Part shown: piece after piece, positions 55,005 through 64,000 of the stretch
Position numbering within the stretch: the stretch's first letter is position 1
How the letters are laid out: each line of letters opens with the position of its first letter
Source of the DNA: Mycobacteroides chelonae CCUG 47445
Lineage (GTDB): Bacteria > Actinomycetota > Actinomycetes > Mycobacteriales > Mycobacteriaceae
Assembly (NCBI RefSeq): GCF_001632805.1
Contig: NZ_CP007220.1
Location: 1,798,001 to 1,862,000 of the forward strand
Length of the DNA: 64,000 nt
Direction of reading: 5' to 3'
Program-made: the position numbers and the translations under genes
Notes under the pieces: generated by a model
Database searches by the model: none
Told to the model about the DNA's origin: nothing
Seen by the model: the letters and a program-made list of their open reading frames with translations, nothing else

Positions 55005-55819
55005 CACTTGAGTCCGCTCAAGGTGATGGATCGGACGATGTACTTCTGGAAGGCGATGAACAGGATCACCAACGGCACGATCGCCACGGTGGTCGCCGCC
55101 ATCACGATGGGCCACTGCGCGTTGAACTGAGATTGCAGCCCGGCCGTGGCCACGGTGAGTACCCGCCAGTTGCCGCCGCTGGTGATCACCAATGGCCACA
55201 TGAAGTTGTTCCACTGCGACACCACGGTGATGAGGGTCAGCGTGATCAGGATGGGCCTGCTGACCGGCACCACTACATGCCACAGGATGTCGAGCGTGTT
55301 GGCGCCGTCCAGGCGGGCCGCACGGATCAGGTCGTTGGGGATGGTGCGGAAGTGTTCACGCAGCAGGAAGATCGCGTAGGGCGATCCGAACATGAACGGG
55401 ATGACCAATGCCCAGAACGTGTTCCGCAGCCCCACCTGCGTCAGCATCAGGTACATCGGCACCACGGTCACCGTCGCCGGAATCATCAGCGTGGCCAGAT
55501 ACACCCAGAACAGTCCGTCGCGCCCCGGGAACTGCAGTCGCGCAAAGGCATACGCGGCCAACACGGAGAACGTCAGCTGGCCGATCACGATGATCGCCGT
55601 CATCAACACTGTCACCAGGGCCGCGCGCCCGAACCCGGCGTCGGCCAGCCCGGTGTAGTTGGCGATCGTGAACGGATTCGGCGGGGCCAACGGAGAGTCG
55701 GCAGAGAACTGCCGCGTCGTCTTCAGCGATGCCGACAGGGCGAACAGGAACGGCCCCAGAGTCAGTGCCGCGCCGAGTATCAGGAGGAGATAGACGAGCG
55801 CATTCCTAGACCAGGTCAT
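55004..55819 (-). CDS. uspB: ABC sugar transporter permease UspB
   Basis: A 271-residue permease with six membrane helices and the EAA-type loop (EHFRTIPNDLIRAARLDGANTLDILWHVVVP) that contacts the ATPase. It overlaps uspA by 14 bases and uspC by one. No ATPase is encoded here; these systems often share MsmK-like ATPases. Second permease of the amino-sugar importer. Confidence 0.85.
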   Translation of the reverse strand: MTWSRNALVYLLLILGAALTLGPFLFALSASLKTTRQFSADSPLAPPNPFTIANYTGLADAGFGRAALVTVLMTAIIVIGQLTFSVLAAYAFARLQFPGRDGLFWVYLATLMIPATVTVVPMYLMLTQVGLRNTFWALVIPFMFGSPYAIFLLREHFRTIPNDLIRAARLDGANTLDILWHVVVPVSRPILITLTLITVVSQWNNFMWPLVITSGGNWRVLTVATAGLQSQFNAQWPIVMAATTVAIVPLVILFIAFQKYIVRSITLSGLK

Positions 55820-56672
55820 AGCTCACCCGCGTCCGGAAGTAGCGGTGCTGAATCACCGTAACGGCGACCAGGATCAGGAACAGGATCAGCGACATGGCGG
55901 CCGAACGCCCGACATGGGCGGACTCGAATGCCTCGGCGTAGACGCGGTGTGCGGCCAGGTCGGTGCGGTTCTGCGGGCCACCTCCGGTGAGCGCGTACAC
56001 GGTGTCGAAGGTCTGCACCGCGCTCACCACCCCGGTGACCAGCACGAAGAAGAAGGTGGGCCGCAGCATCGGCAGGGTGATGCGGCGGAACCGCTGCCAG
56101 GCGGTCGCGCCGTCCACCCGGGCCGCGTTGTGCACATCGCCCGGGATGGCCAGCAGGCCCGCCATGAAGAACAGTGCCACGTAACCGACGTTCGTCCACA
56201 CGCTGACCGCCGCCACCACCGGCAGTGCCAGCGAAGGATCGGTGAGCCATTCGATGCGCTGCCCGAGCAGTGTGTTGATGGCGCCATCGGTGGGCGCGAG
56301 CATCCAATGCCACAGCACGCCGATGGCCAGCGGCGCGCAGATCCATGGGATGACGTAGATGGTCCGGAATAACACGGTGCCGGGCAGGCCGCGCACCAAC
56401 AGCGTCGCCGCGGCCAGACCGAGCACGGTCTGCACCGGAATCACCAACGCCACAAAGAGCAGCGTCACCAGCAGGGAGTGGCCGAAGGCGCCGTCGGTGA
56501 GCACCGAACGCCAGTTGTCCAGGCCGACGAACTCGATGGGGCCCAGCAGATCCCAGCGGCACAGGCTCAGCCACACCACCACCAGGATGGGCAGCAGGAG
56601 AAACGCCGCCACCCCGAACAGGCTCGGGGCCAGCAGCCCATATGCGACGGCTGTCTGCCGCGACCTACTCAC
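55806..56672 (-). CDS. uspA: ABC sugar transporter permease UspA
   Basis: A 288-residue permease with the loop IPGDVHNAARVDGATAWQRFRRITLPML, the EAA motif of sugar importers, and six helices. First gene of the usp operon. It is divergent from tldD with 53 bases between starts. Confidence 0.85.
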   Translation of the reverse strand: MSRSRQTAVAYGLLAPSLFGVAAFLLLPILVVVWLSLCRWDLLGPIEFVGLDNWRSVLTDGAFGHSLLVTLLFVALVIPVQTVLGLAAATLLVRGLPGTVLFRTIYVIPWICAPLAIGVLWHWMLAPTDGAINTLLGQRIEWLTDPSLALPVVAAVSVWTNVGYVALFFMAGLLAIPGDVHNAARVDGATAWQRFRRITLPMLRPTFFFVLVTGVVSAVQTFDTVYALTGGGPQNRTDLAAHRVYAEAFESAHVGRSAAMSLILFLILVAVTVIQHRYFRTRVSYDLV

Positions 56673-56725
56673 GGGGACATTAAACCGCGCGCCGCCACCG
56701 GTGTGGCATAGGTACGGTTGAGCGC

Positions 56726-58240
56726 GTGACTCGGTCCGTAGATTCCGATTTCCTGGCGCTACCTCGCGCTGAACTCGCCGATGCTGCCCTGAACGCGGCG
56801 CGCGCCGCCGGCGCCAGCTATGCCGATCTGCGCATCCATCGGCTGATCAACGAGGAGCTGGTGCTGCGCGACGAGCAGGTCGAGACCGCGGTGTCCGGCC
56901 GCACCATCGGGCTGGCGGTACGGGTGATCGTCGACGGCACCTGGGGGTTCGCCTCGCATGTGCAGCTCGACACGACCGCTGCGGCCGAGACCGCGCGCCG
57001 GGCTGTGGCCGTCGCCCGGGGGCTGCGGAGCCTGAACCGCGAGCGCGTCGAACTGGCGGCCGAGCCCGTCTATGCCGACGTTCAGTGGGTGTCCGAGTAC
57101 GAGATCGACCCGTTCGGTGTGCCGCAGGCCGACAAGATCGCGGTGCTGCAGGAGTATTCGGCCCGGCTGCTGGCCTCCGACGGGGTGGATCACGCCTCGG
57201 CGTCGCTGACGGCGGTCAAGGAGCAGACCTTCTACGCCGACACCTTCGGCTCGTCCATCACTCAGCAGCGCGTCCGGGTCATGTCGCAGCTGGACGCCAT
57301 CGCCGTCGACGCCGCCACCGGGTCCTTCGAGACCATGCGCACCCTGGCCCCGCCGATGGGCCGCGGCTGGGAGGCCATCGGCAGCGACGGCGTGTGGGAC
57401 TGGAGCGCCGAGCTGCGCGAGATCCCGGAACTGCTCACCGAGAAGGTGAAGGCGCCCAGCGTCGTCGCCGGCCGCACCGACCTGGTGATCGATCCGACCA
57501 ACCTGTGGCTGACCATCCACGAATCCATCGGGCACGCCACCGAATACGACAGGGCCATCGGCTATGAGGCCGCCTATGCGGGCACCTCGTTCGCGACCCC
57601 CGACAAGCTCGGCACCATGAAGTACGGCTCACCCGTCATGAACGTCACCGCCGACCGCAACGAGGTGCATGGCCTGGCCTCGGTCGGATACGACGACGAA
57701 GGCGTGGCCTCGCAGCGCTGGGACCTGGTGCGCGACGGCATCTTCGTCGGCTACCAGCTGGACCGCGTGTTCGCGCCGCGGCTGGGCCAGGAGCGTTCCA
57801 ACGGCTGCTCGTACGCCGACTCGCCGCACCATGTGCCGATCCAGCGCATGGCCAACGTGTCGCTGCAGGCCTCTCCGGAAGAGCGCAGCACCGACGATCT
57901 GATCTCCGGTGTGGAGGACGGCATCTACATCGTGGGCGACAAGTCGTGGTCAATCGATATGCAGCGCTACAACTTCCAGTTCACCGGACAGCGGTTCTAC
58001 CGCATTCGGGGCGGCAAGCTGGACGGGCAGCTGCGCGATGTCGCCTACCAGGCCACCACCACCGATTTCTGGGGTTCGATGGAAGCCGTTGGCGGCCAAT
58101 CGACCTGGCGGCTGGGCGGCGCCTTCAACTGCGGTAAGGCCCAACCCGGGCAGGTGGCGGCGGTGAGCCACGGCTGCCCGTCGGCACTGTTCCGCGGCGT
58201 CAACGTTCTGAACACCAAGCAGGAAGGTGGTGCCGCGTGA
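56726..58240 (+). CDS. tldD: TldD metalloprotease subunit
   Basis: A 504-residue protease of the TldD/PmbA family. The active-site HExxxH motif is HESIGH at residues 265-270. With TldE it forms a complex that degrades peptides and matures some modified peptides. GTG 56726 stands six bases after TACGGT, so the mRNA may be leaderless. Followed by its partner with a GTGA overlap, the order of Rv2315c-Rv2314c. Confidence 0.92.
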   Translation: MTRSVDSDFLALPRAELADAALNAARAAGASYADLRIHRLINEELVLRDEQVETAVSGRTIGLAVRVIVDGTWGFASHVQLDTTAAAETARRAVAVARGLRSLNRERVELAAEPVYADVQWVSEYEIDPFGVPQADKIAVLQEYSARLLASDGVDHASASLTAVKEQTFYADTFGSSITQQRVRVMSQLDAIAVDAATGSFETMRTLAPPMGRGWEAIGSDGVWDWSAELREIPELLTEKVKAPSVVAGRTDLVIDPTNLWLTIHESIGHATEYDRAIGYEAAYAGTSFATPDKLGTMKYGSPVMNVTADRNEVHGLASVGYDDEGVASQRWDLVRDGIFVGYQLDRVFAPRLGQERSNGCSYADSPHHVPIQRMANVSLQASPEERSTDDLISGVEDGIYIVGDKSWSIDMQRYNFQFTGQRFYRIRGGKLDGQLRDVAYQATTTDFWGSMEAVGGQSTWRLGGAFNCGKAQPGQVAAVSHGCPSALFRGVNVLNTKQEGGAA

Positions 58241-59613
58241 TCCCCGCACAGCAGGTCGCCGAGGATGTCCTGGCCGAGGCCGCGCGGCGCGGCGGCGCCG
58301 ACGACACCATCGTCTTGATTCAGGACAGCAGCGAGGCATCGCTGCGCTGGGCGGGCAGCTCCATGACCACCAACGGTGAGTCGGTGAAGCGCGGCATCGC
58401 GGTGATATCGATTCTGCGGCAAGGAGATCAGACCCGAGTCGGCTCGGTGCTCACCGAGGACGCCGATCCGGCCGCGCTCGCGGATCTGGTGGCGGCCAGC
58501 CAGGCCGAGGCCGCGGCGGCGTCTCCGTCACGCGATGCCATGCCGTTGCTCGGACCCGGTGAGGGTGCGGGGGAGAGCTGGGATGCGCCGATCTCACCCA
58601 CCGGCGCCCATGTGTTCGGCTCGCTGGCGGCCGACCTGTCGACGGGCTTCGACGGACCGGACACCCTGTACGGATACGCCCGCCATGAACGCCAGACCAC
58701 GTTCTTGGCCTCTTCCACCGGGTTGCGCCGCCGGTTCACCCAGCCGACAGGCCAGGTGGAGATCAACGCCAAGCGTGGCGTGGGTAGTGCGTGGGCCGGG
58801 GTGTGCACCCCCGAATTCGTGGATGTGCCCACCGAATCGCTGCTGCGCCAACTCAATGAACGACTGACCGCCACGCAGAATCAGATCGAGCTCAAGGCCG
58901 GTCGCTACGAGACGCTGCTGCCGCCATCGGCGACCGGCGACCTCATGCAGTACCTGGTGTGGACGATGGGTGGGCGCGGCGCGCACGAGGGCCGCAACGC
59001 GTTCGCCGGGCCGGGCGGCACCCGGATCGGGGAGCGTCTGACCGAGCTTCCGGTCACGGTGTACTCGGACCCGTCGTACCCGGGTCTGGAGAGCAGTCCG
59101 TTTGTGGCGACCCCGATCTCGCGGGAGTCGTTGTCGGTGTTCGACAACGGGATCGGCATCGAACGCGTCGACTGGGTGCGTGATGGCGTGATCAACGCGC
59201 TGAGCTACTCGCGTGCCGACGCCGCGGAATTCGGTGCCGAGCCGACGGTGGGCGCCGACAACCTCATCATGACCGGGGGAGGCGGGGCGACGCTGGAGGA
59301 GATGATCGCCGCCACCGAGAACGGTCTGCTGTTGACCACGCTGTGGTACATCCGCGATGTGGACCCGACGACGCTGCTGCTGACCGGGCTTACCCGTGAC
59401 GGGGTGTACCTGGTGCGCGATGGCCAGATCACCGGCGCCGTGAACAACTTCCGGTTCAACGAGAGCCCCATCGATCTGCTGCGGCGGGTGACGCAGGTAG
59501 GCGTCACCGAGTACACGCTGCCGCGCGAGTGGAGCGATTACGCGACGCGCCAGGCGATGCCGGCGCTGCGGATCCCGGACTTCCACATGTCCTCGGTCAG
59601 CGCCGCGCAGTAG
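58237..59613 (+). CDS. tldE: TldE/PmbA protease partner
   Basis: A 458-residue member of the TldD/PmbA family lacking the HExxxH site, as expected for the TldE subunit, with the conserved C-terminal DGVYLVRDGQITGAVNNFRFNESP. GTG start overlaps the tldD stop. Forms the heterodimer that narrows the protease chamber. Confidence 0.9.
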   Translation: MIPAQQVAEDVLAEAARRGGADDTIVLIQDSSEASLRWAGSSMTTNGESVKRGIAVISILRQGDQTRVGSVLTEDADPAALADLVAASQAEAAAASPSRDAMPLLGPGEGAGESWDAPISPTGAHVFGSLAADLSTGFDGPDTLYGYARHERQTTFLASSTGLRRRFTQPTGQVEINAKRGVGSAWAGVCTPEFVDVPTESLLRQLNERLTATQNQIELKAGRYETLLPPSATGDLMQYLVWTMGGRGAHEGRNAFAGPGGTRIGERLTELPVTVYSDPSYPGLESSPFVATPISRESLSVFDNGIGIERVDWVRDGVINALSYSRADAAEFGAEPTVGADNLIMTGGGGATLEEMIAATENGLLLTTLWYIRDVDPTTLLLTGLTRDGVYLVRDGQITGAVNNFRFNESPIDLLRRVTQVGVTEYTLPREWSDYATRQAMPALRIPDFHMSSVSAAQ

Positions 59614-59629
59614 GGGTCCGCTCCTCCAC

Positions 59630-59678
59630 ACCGAGGTTGTGGCGGATTCGTCTCGCACATCCGCGCCACAACCTCGGT
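59630..59678. terminator. Perfect 15-bp inverted repeat after tldE
   Basis: ACCGAGGTTGTGGCG (59630-59644) and CGCCACAACCTCGGT (59664-59678) are perfect complements across a 19-base loop, 16 bases after the tldE stop. There is no T run, so it may be a mycobacterial-type terminator or a dispersed repeat. Confidence 0.65.
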
Positions 59679-59756
59679 CTCGGCGGGGACTCTACCTCCA
59701 CAGAACCTTCACAAAAGGCTCCAGCGATCACCACAACCGTCAAATAGGCTGTTCAT

Positions 59757-60440
59757 GTGCAAGGCCAGCGAAGAATCTTGGTTGTCGATGACGAGCCAAC
59801 GATCTGTGCGTCCATTTCCGCGCGGCTGCGTGCCGAGGGGTATGCCGTAGACACCGAGGACAACGGCCTGGACGCGGTGCGGCATTGCCGCGAAACCCCG
59901 CCGGATCTGATGGTGCTCGATGTCATGCTGCCCGGTCTCGACGGCCTGGAGGTGTGCCGCCAGGTGCAGGCGCACGCCCCGATTCCGGTACTGATGCTCA
60001 CCGCGCGCGGCACCGAGACCGACATGCTGGTGGGACTGGGCGTGGGTGCCGACGACTACCTGCCCAAGCCGTTCAGCATGCGGGTGCTGGTGGCCCGGGT
60101 GGCCGCGCTACTGCGTCGCACCGAACGCGTTGCGCCGCCGAGCACCGATGTGCGGATCGGGCAGGTGCACATCGATGTCTCCGAGCGCCGCGTCTATCAC
60201 CGCGACGACGAGGTGCACCTGACCCGCACCGAATTCGATCTGCTGGCCTATCTGGCCGATAACCCGCGAGTGGCGATCAGCCGGGAGCGCCTGCTCGATC
60301 AGGTGTGGGGCTGGAGCGAGGGGCTGCCGTCGGGGCAGCGCACCGTCGACAGCCACATCAAGGCGTTGCGCCGCAAGCTCGGCCAAGAGCTGATCCGCAC
60401 CGTGCACGGCATCGGATACGCGTTGGAGGTACCGCGATGA
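59757..60440 (+). CDS. Two-component response regulator, OmpR/PhoB family
   Basis: A 227-residue regulator. Receiver domain with the phosphorylated Asp D55 in LMVLDVMLPG and the invariant Lys in LPKPFSMRVL; C-terminal winged helix (LTRTEFDLLAYLADNPRVAISRERLLDQVWG ... HGIGYAL). GTG 59757 follows TAGGCT by six bases, suggesting a leaderless transcript. It is coupled to the kinase gene by an ATGA overlap. Confidence 0.92.
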   Translation: MQGQRRILVVDDEPTICASISARLRAEGYAVDTEDNGLDAVRHCRETPPDLMVLDVMLPGLDGLEVCRQVQAHAPIPVLMLTARGTETDMLVGLGVGADDYLPKPFSMRVLVARVAALLRRTERVAPPSTDVRIGQVHIDVSERRVYHRDDEVHLTRTEFDLLAYLADNPRVAISRERLLDQVWGWSEGLPSGQRTVDSHIKALRRKLGQELIRTVHGIGYALEVPR

Positions 60441-61453
60441 GCCAACTGCTGGAACTGCTGCCGCGACCGTTGGATCCGTTGCGCTCCTTCAAGTTCAAGA
60501 CCGCGGTGCTGGTGGGGGTGGCGCTGCTGATCGCCACCTGTCTGCTGTGGATTACCGCCGAATGGAAGCTGCGGTACGCGCTCACGCTCGCGTTGTTCGT
60601 GTCCTTTGGGGTGACGTGGTTCCTGGCCCACGGCATGACCTCGCCGCTGCGGGACATGACGGCGGCGGCGCGTTCGATGGCGCAGGGCGACTACTCGCGC
60701 CGGATTCGTTCGACCTCTCGCGATGAAGTGGGCCAGCTGGCAACGGCTTTCAATCACATGGCTGCCGAGTTGCAGTCCGCCGAGAAGTACCGCCGTGAGT
60801 TGGTCGGCAATGTCTCGCACGAGCTGCGCACACCGATCACGGCGCTGCAGGCGGTGCTGGAGAACATTGTCGACGGGGTGGCCGAGCCGGACCCGGCGAC
60901 ATTGAAAACCGCACTGGCGCAGACCGAACGGCTGGGCCGGCTCGTGGACGACTTACTTGACCTGTCCAAACTGGAGAACGGATCGGTTCCGGTGCAACGT
61001 GAACCGTTCGAGGTGCGCGAGTTCGTCGACGGGGCGGTGGCCGAGGCCAAGACCACCGGGCGTCAGGTGCGCTACCACGTGACGGTCGAGCCGTTCGATC
61101 TGCAAGCGGTCGCCGATACCGCGCGGCTGCACCAGGTGGTGGCCAATCTGCTGGATAACGCCTCGCGGCACAGCCCGCCCGGGGGACAGGTGTCAGTGTT
61201 CGCGCGCACCGAGAACGACGCGCTGCTGCTGGAGGTCGCCGACACCGGGCCCGGCATCGCACCGCACGAAAGATCACGAGTGTTTGAACGATTCACCCAC
61301 GGGGGATCGCGCGACGGTGGCACCGGTTTGGGGCTGGCCATCGCGCAGTGGGCCGTCGATTTGCATGGCGGCCGCATCGAAATCGTGGACGCGCCCGGTT
61401 GCCGGGTGCGGGTCACCTTGCCGCAGTTTGAATCCGAGGAGGGGAATTCATGA
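60437..61453 (+). CDS. Sensor histidine kinase
   Basis: A 338-residue kinase: two N-terminal membrane helices, HAMP domain (SPLRDMTAAARSMAQGDYSRRIRSTSRDE), phospho-acceptor H128 in NVSHELRTPITAL, and the ATP domain (NLLDNASRHSPPGG, DTGPGIA, GGTGLGLAI). There is almost no external loop, so it may sense membrane state. Paired with the upstream response regulator. Confidence 0.92.
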   Translation: MSQLLELLPRPLDPLRSFKFKTAVLVGVALLIATCLLWITAEWKLRYALTLALFVSFGVTWFLAHGMTSPLRDMTAAARSMAQGDYSRRIRSTSRDEVGQLATAFNHMAAELQSAEKYRRELVGNVSHELRTPITALQAVLENIVDGVAEPDPATLKTALAQTERLGRLVDDLLDLSKLENGSVPVQREPFEVREFVDGAVAEAKTTGRQVRYHVTVEPFDLQAVADTARLHQVVANLLDNASRHSPPGGQVSVFARTENDALLLEVADTGPGIAPHERSRVFERFTHGGSRDGGTGLGLAIAQWAVDLHGGRIEIVDAPGCRVRVTLPQFESEEGNS

Positions 61454-62997
61454 CCACTGGTTCCATAGTGCCGCCGCCGTACCCATATCCGGTTCCGGGT
61501 GCGCCTGCGGGGCCGCCCGTGCCGCGCCCGCCGGTGCCGATCTTCGGCCCGCCCACGCGGTTCCTGACGGCCTGGCCGCGCGACATCCGCTCGAAGATGA
61601 CGCAGGGCGCACTTCTCAGCGGTATCGGGGCCGGGCTGGTGGCAGCACTGTGCTGGCGGTCCTCGCTTCCGGGCCTGGGCTGGACGCTGACAGCGTTCGC
61701 GGTGGCGCTTGCCGCCTTCGCAACACAGAAAGTGCAGTGGACGCCCACCCGCATCGGCACGCTGCTGCTCGCGCTGTGCCTGGCGGTGGTGCCGACCGTG
61801 CGGGATGCGGGATGGCTTGTGGCGCTCTGTGTCCTGACGTCGGGAGCGCTTTTCATTTATGCGCTAGCCCCGGCGCGGACGTGGACCGGGCTGGTGTACG
61901 GACAGTTCGTGATGCTGCGGGCGCCATTCCGGTTGGCGGGCTGGATGCGCCGGGGGACTCGCACGATGTCGCGTGGCCGCAAGGTCAACCCGGACCGCGC
62001 GGCCATCGTCGTGCTGATCACCGTGGCCCTGGTGGCGGCGTTCGGGGCGCTGCTGGCCGATGCCGACGCCCGGTTCAAGGCGCTGCTCAGCGGGGTCCTG
62101 CCGTTCGTGTCCTTCGGCGATGTGGTCGGACGGGTCATCATCGGTGTGCTGGTCGGCGGGTTCGCCTTGGGTGCCATCTACGTGCTGTCCAAGCCGCCGA
62201 GCTTTGACCGATTGGCGCCGACCGAGCCCAAGAAGCTGCCGCGCTGGGAGTGGAGCCTGCCGTTGGCCGCGCTGAATCTGCTGTTCATCGCCTTTGTGGG
62301 CGTGCAGATTTCGGTGTTATTTGGGGGAGATGAGCATGTGCAGGTCACTGAGGGGTTGACCTACGCAGAGTATGCGCGGCAGGGCTTTTGGCAGCTGCTG
62401 TTTGTCACCATTCTGGTGATGGGCGTGATCGCGGTGGCGATCCGGGTGGCGGGGCGCGAGGATGCTCGCGACCGGCTGTTCCTGCGGGTGCTGATCGGTG
62501 GGCTGTGCCTGACCACGCTGGTGATCGTGGCCTCGGCCATCCATCGGATGTCGTTGTACGAGAAGGCGTACGGGTTCAGCGTGGAGCGGCTGCTGGTGCG
62601 CTGGATCGAGCTGGGCATGGCCATCGTGTTGGTGCTGATCCTGGTGGCGGGGATTCGGATGAGTGCACGATGGCTTCCTACTGCTGTGGTGGCGGTCGGC
62701 GCGTTCGGGATGCTGGGGCTGGCGAACTTCAACCCGGAAAGCTATATCGCGCAGCGCAACGTCGAGTTCTTCGAGCAGACCGGTAAGATCGATCAGTGGT
62801 ACATGGGGAGCTTGTCGTCCGATGCTTTCGCCGCGACGAAGTCGCTGCCCGAGGAGGTGCGGGTCTGCGTGCAGGGGCGGATGAAGGATCGGCTGCGGCC
62901 GACGGCGCCCTGGTATGAGTACAACGTGAGCCGGGCCCAGCTGCGGGCCGCTGAGGTCAAGGAGACCTCCTGCAACGTGGATTACGACCACAGGTGA
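61450..62997 (+). CDS. DUF4173 membrane protein
   Basis: A 515-residue polytopic protein with about ten membrane helices, a Pro-rich N-terminus (PPPYPYPVPGAPAGPP) and the DUF4173 pattern (TYAEYARQGFWQLL, RMSLYEKAYGFSVERLLVRW). It starts with ATGA overlap from the kinase gene, so it is probably a target or partner of that two-component system. Confidence 0.85.
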   Translation: MTTGSIVPPPYPYPVPGAPAGPPVPRPPVPIFGPPTRFLTAWPRDIRSKMTQGALLSGIGAGLVAALCWRSSLPGLGWTLTAFAVALAAFATQKVQWTPTRIGTLLLALCLAVVPTVRDAGWLVALCVLTSGALFIYALAPARTWTGLVYGQFVMLRAPFRLAGWMRRGTRTMSRGRKVNPDRAAIVVLITVALVAAFGALLADADARFKALLSGVLPFVSFGDVVGRVIIGVLVGGFALGAIYVLSKPPSFDRLAPTEPKKLPRWEWSLPLAALNLLFIAFVGVQISVLFGGDEHVQVTEGLTYAEYARQGFWQLLFVTILVMGVIAVAIRVAGREDARDRLFLRVLIGGLCLTTLVIVASAIHRMSLYEKAYGFSVERLLVRWIELGMAIVLVLILVAGIRMSARWLPTAVVAVGAFGMLGLANFNPESYIAQRNVEFFEQTGKIDQWYMGSLSSDAFAATKSLPEEVRVCVQGRMKDRLRPTAPWYEYNVSRAQLRAAEVKETSCNVDYDHR

Positions 62998-63047
62998 CCT
63001 GGGGTCCCGGGGTGTGGCGGGGGATCGGCTAGAGTCGTGACCTGCTG

Positions 63048-63121
63048 GGGGCGGTAGCTCAGTTGGTTAGAGCCGTGGACTCATAATCCATTGGTCGCGG
63101 GTTCGAGCCCCGCCCGCCCTA
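63048..63121 (+). tRNA. tRNA with CAT anticodon (tRNA-Met likely)
   Basis: A 74-base cloverleaf with acceptor arms GGGGCGG and CCGCCCT (first pair G-T), anticodon CAT in loop CTCATAA, and T loop TTCGAGC. It lacks the features of initiator tRNA; elongator Met is most likely, but a lysidine-modified tRNA-Ile(CAT) cannot be excluded. TAGAGT (63030-63035) is a possible -10. The IS element begins just after its 3' end. Confidence 0.9.
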
Positions 63122-63139
63122 CTTAAGAGGTGTATTACC

Positions 63140-63225
63140 TCGGGTGATGCTTGACGTTTGGCCTTCGGGTGATGCTTTACGGTGTTTCGGCTGATGCTTT
63201 ACACCTGTGTCGGTTGATCCTTGAC
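63140..63225 (+). repeat. Four 16-bp iterons in IS left end
   Basis: TCGGGTGATGCTTGAC (63140-63155), TCGGGTGATGCTTTAC (63165-63180), TCGGCTGATGCTTTAC (63187-63202) and TCGGTTGATCCTTGAC (63210-63225) repeat with a spacing of 22-25 bases, about two helical turns. They probably bind transposase at the element's end. Confidence 0.8.
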
Positions 63226-63234
63226 ACTCCCTGG

Positions 63235-64000
63235 ATGAGGGAGTTGAGCGTGGTCGAGCAGCGGTATCAGGCTGTGTTAGCGGTGATCAGCGATGGGTTG
63301 GCGATCAGCCAGGTGGCGAGCAAGGTCGGGGTGTCTCGCCAGACGTTGCATGCGTGGTTGGCCCGCTATGAGGCCGATGGTTTGGATGGTTTGGTGGATC
63401 GGTCGCATCGGCCGGTGTCGTGTCCGCATCAGATGCCTGCGCAGGTGGAAGCGGCGGTGGTGGAGTTGCGTCGGTCTCGTCCGTATTGGGGTCCGCGGCG
63501 GTTGGTGTTCGAACTGGCCAAACGTAAGGTGTCTCCGCTGCCGTCGGAATCGGCGGTGTATCGCGCGCTGGTGCGGGCCGCGATGATCGATCCCGCATTG
63601 CGGGATCGGCGTTCACGCAAGTGGAAACGCTGGGAACGTGGGGCGCCGATGGAGTTGTGGCAGATGGATGTCGTTGGCGGGTTCCCGTTGGCTGACGGGA
63701 CATCAGCGAAGGCGTTGACCGGGATCGATGACCATTCCCGGATGTGCGTGTGCGCCCGTCTGATGGCCCGTGAGTGCACCCGCGCGGTGTGTGATGGACT
63801 GCGGGATGCCTTGGCTACCTATGGGTCTCCGGAGCAGATCCTGACCGATAACGGCAAGGTGTTCACGGGCCGGTTCAATCATCCGCCGGTGGAAGTACTT
63901 TTCGATGCGATCTGCCGCGAGAGCGGGATTGAGCATCTGTTGACCCAACCGCGCAGTCCGACCACGACGGGCAAGATCGAACGGTTTCATCGGAGTTTAC
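63235..64000 (+). CDS. IS481-family transposase, C-terminus cut by window edge
   Basis: The first 255 residues of a DDE transposase: helix-turn-helix ISQVASKVGVSRQTLHAWLARYE, then the catalytic core with D145 (QMDVVGG), D205 (LTDNGKVF) and E249 (GKIERFH). ATG 63235 is chosen; GTG 63250 is an alternative. The frame is open to the window edge, so whether it is intact is unknown. Confidence 0.92.
   Translation, partial: MRELSVVEQRYQAVLAVISDGLAISQVASKVGVSRQTLHAWLARYEADGLDGLVDRSHRPVSCPHQMPAQVEAAVVELRRSRPYWGPRRLVFELAKRKVSPLPSESAVYRALVRAAMIDPALRDRRSRKWKRWERGAPMELWQMDVVGGFPLADGTSAKALTGIDDHSRMCVCARLMARECTRAVCDGLRDALATYGSPEQILTDNGKVFTGRFNHPPVEVLFDAICRESGIEHLLTQPRSPTTTGKIERFHRSL

Larger units (their letters stand above)
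63130..64000 (+). mobile_element. IS481-family insertion sequence, right end outside window
   Basis: The left end is near TGTATTACC (about 63131), nine bases after the tRNA. A subterminal block of four repeats precedes the transposase, and the element extends past the window. No target duplication can be checked. Confidence 0.75.

Noticed and set aside
1..64000. CRISPR array
   Set aside because: No regularly spaced direct repeats with unique spacers; the only short periodic repeats are the IS iterons at 63140-63225.

Overview
The window looks like the chromosome of a mycobacterium, probably a rapid grower of the Mycobacteroides (abscessus/chelonae) type. Supporting signs are the high G+C, the many GTG starts, leaderless starts placed a few bases after TANNNT boxes, a complete mce locus, and blocks that match the M. 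tuberculosis H37Rv gene order (zur-smtB, glyS, the Rv2345-like gene, dgt, dnaG, a Rv2342-like gene; then the fused ECF ATPase, uspABC and tldD/tldE). The species call is inference. Gene-family names come from reading motifs, not from database searches.

Region 1 (1-706): the minus-strand zinc-sensor pair smtB-zur; zur runs off the left edge. Region 2 (1110-23592): a 22-gene plus-strand operon with almost no intergenic space, mostly ATGA/GTGA overlaps. It starts at a TTGACA-N17-TACGTT promoter with a Zur-type palindrome (1140-1160) directly behind it. The first 13 genes encode a polytopic His-rich membrane protein, two GNAT-like acyltransferase candidates, an NAD-dependent epimerase/dehydratase, a membrane desaturase, a diaminobutyrate aminotransferase/decarboxylase pair (1,3-diaminopropane route), an SRPBCC protein, a lipoprotein, an ABC exporter, an acyl carrier protein and a fatty acyl-AMP ligase. 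They are followed by yrbEAB, mceABCDEF and a ferritin-like metal hydrolase. My main hypothesis is a zinc-starvation-induced system that makes an acylated diamine lipid, exports it by the ABC pair and takes it (or a zinc complex) back through the Mce importer. In H37Rv glyS and smtB are direct neighbours, so this operon sits exactly in that junction.

Region 3 (23693-33899): housekeeping genes: glyS, a class III aminotransferase, a gntR-acdS (ACC deaminase) pair, a TPM-domain protein, dgt, dnaG and a small membrane protein. Region 4 (34114-about 48.9 kb): tRNA-Asn followed by an accessory region of lower G+C. It holds a minus-strand array of secreted proteins, lipoproteins and small membrane proteins (40153 down to 34148) containing a frameshifted gene, then unlinked regulators (STAS, PAS-ANTAR, LysR), a cupin, a DUF1707 protein, lipoproteins, a hemophore-like secreted protein and a phage-type DNA-binding protein. 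No integrase is visible.

Region 5 (49007-62997): core genes again: secreted protein, DUF5642-like lipoprotein, VIT-family transporter, ECF transporter, uspABC sugar importer, tldD/tldE, a two-component system and a DUF4173 membrane protein. The window ends with a CAT-anticodon tRNA whose 3' end abuts an IS481-family element running off the right edge; its subterminal region carries four 16-bp iterated repeats.
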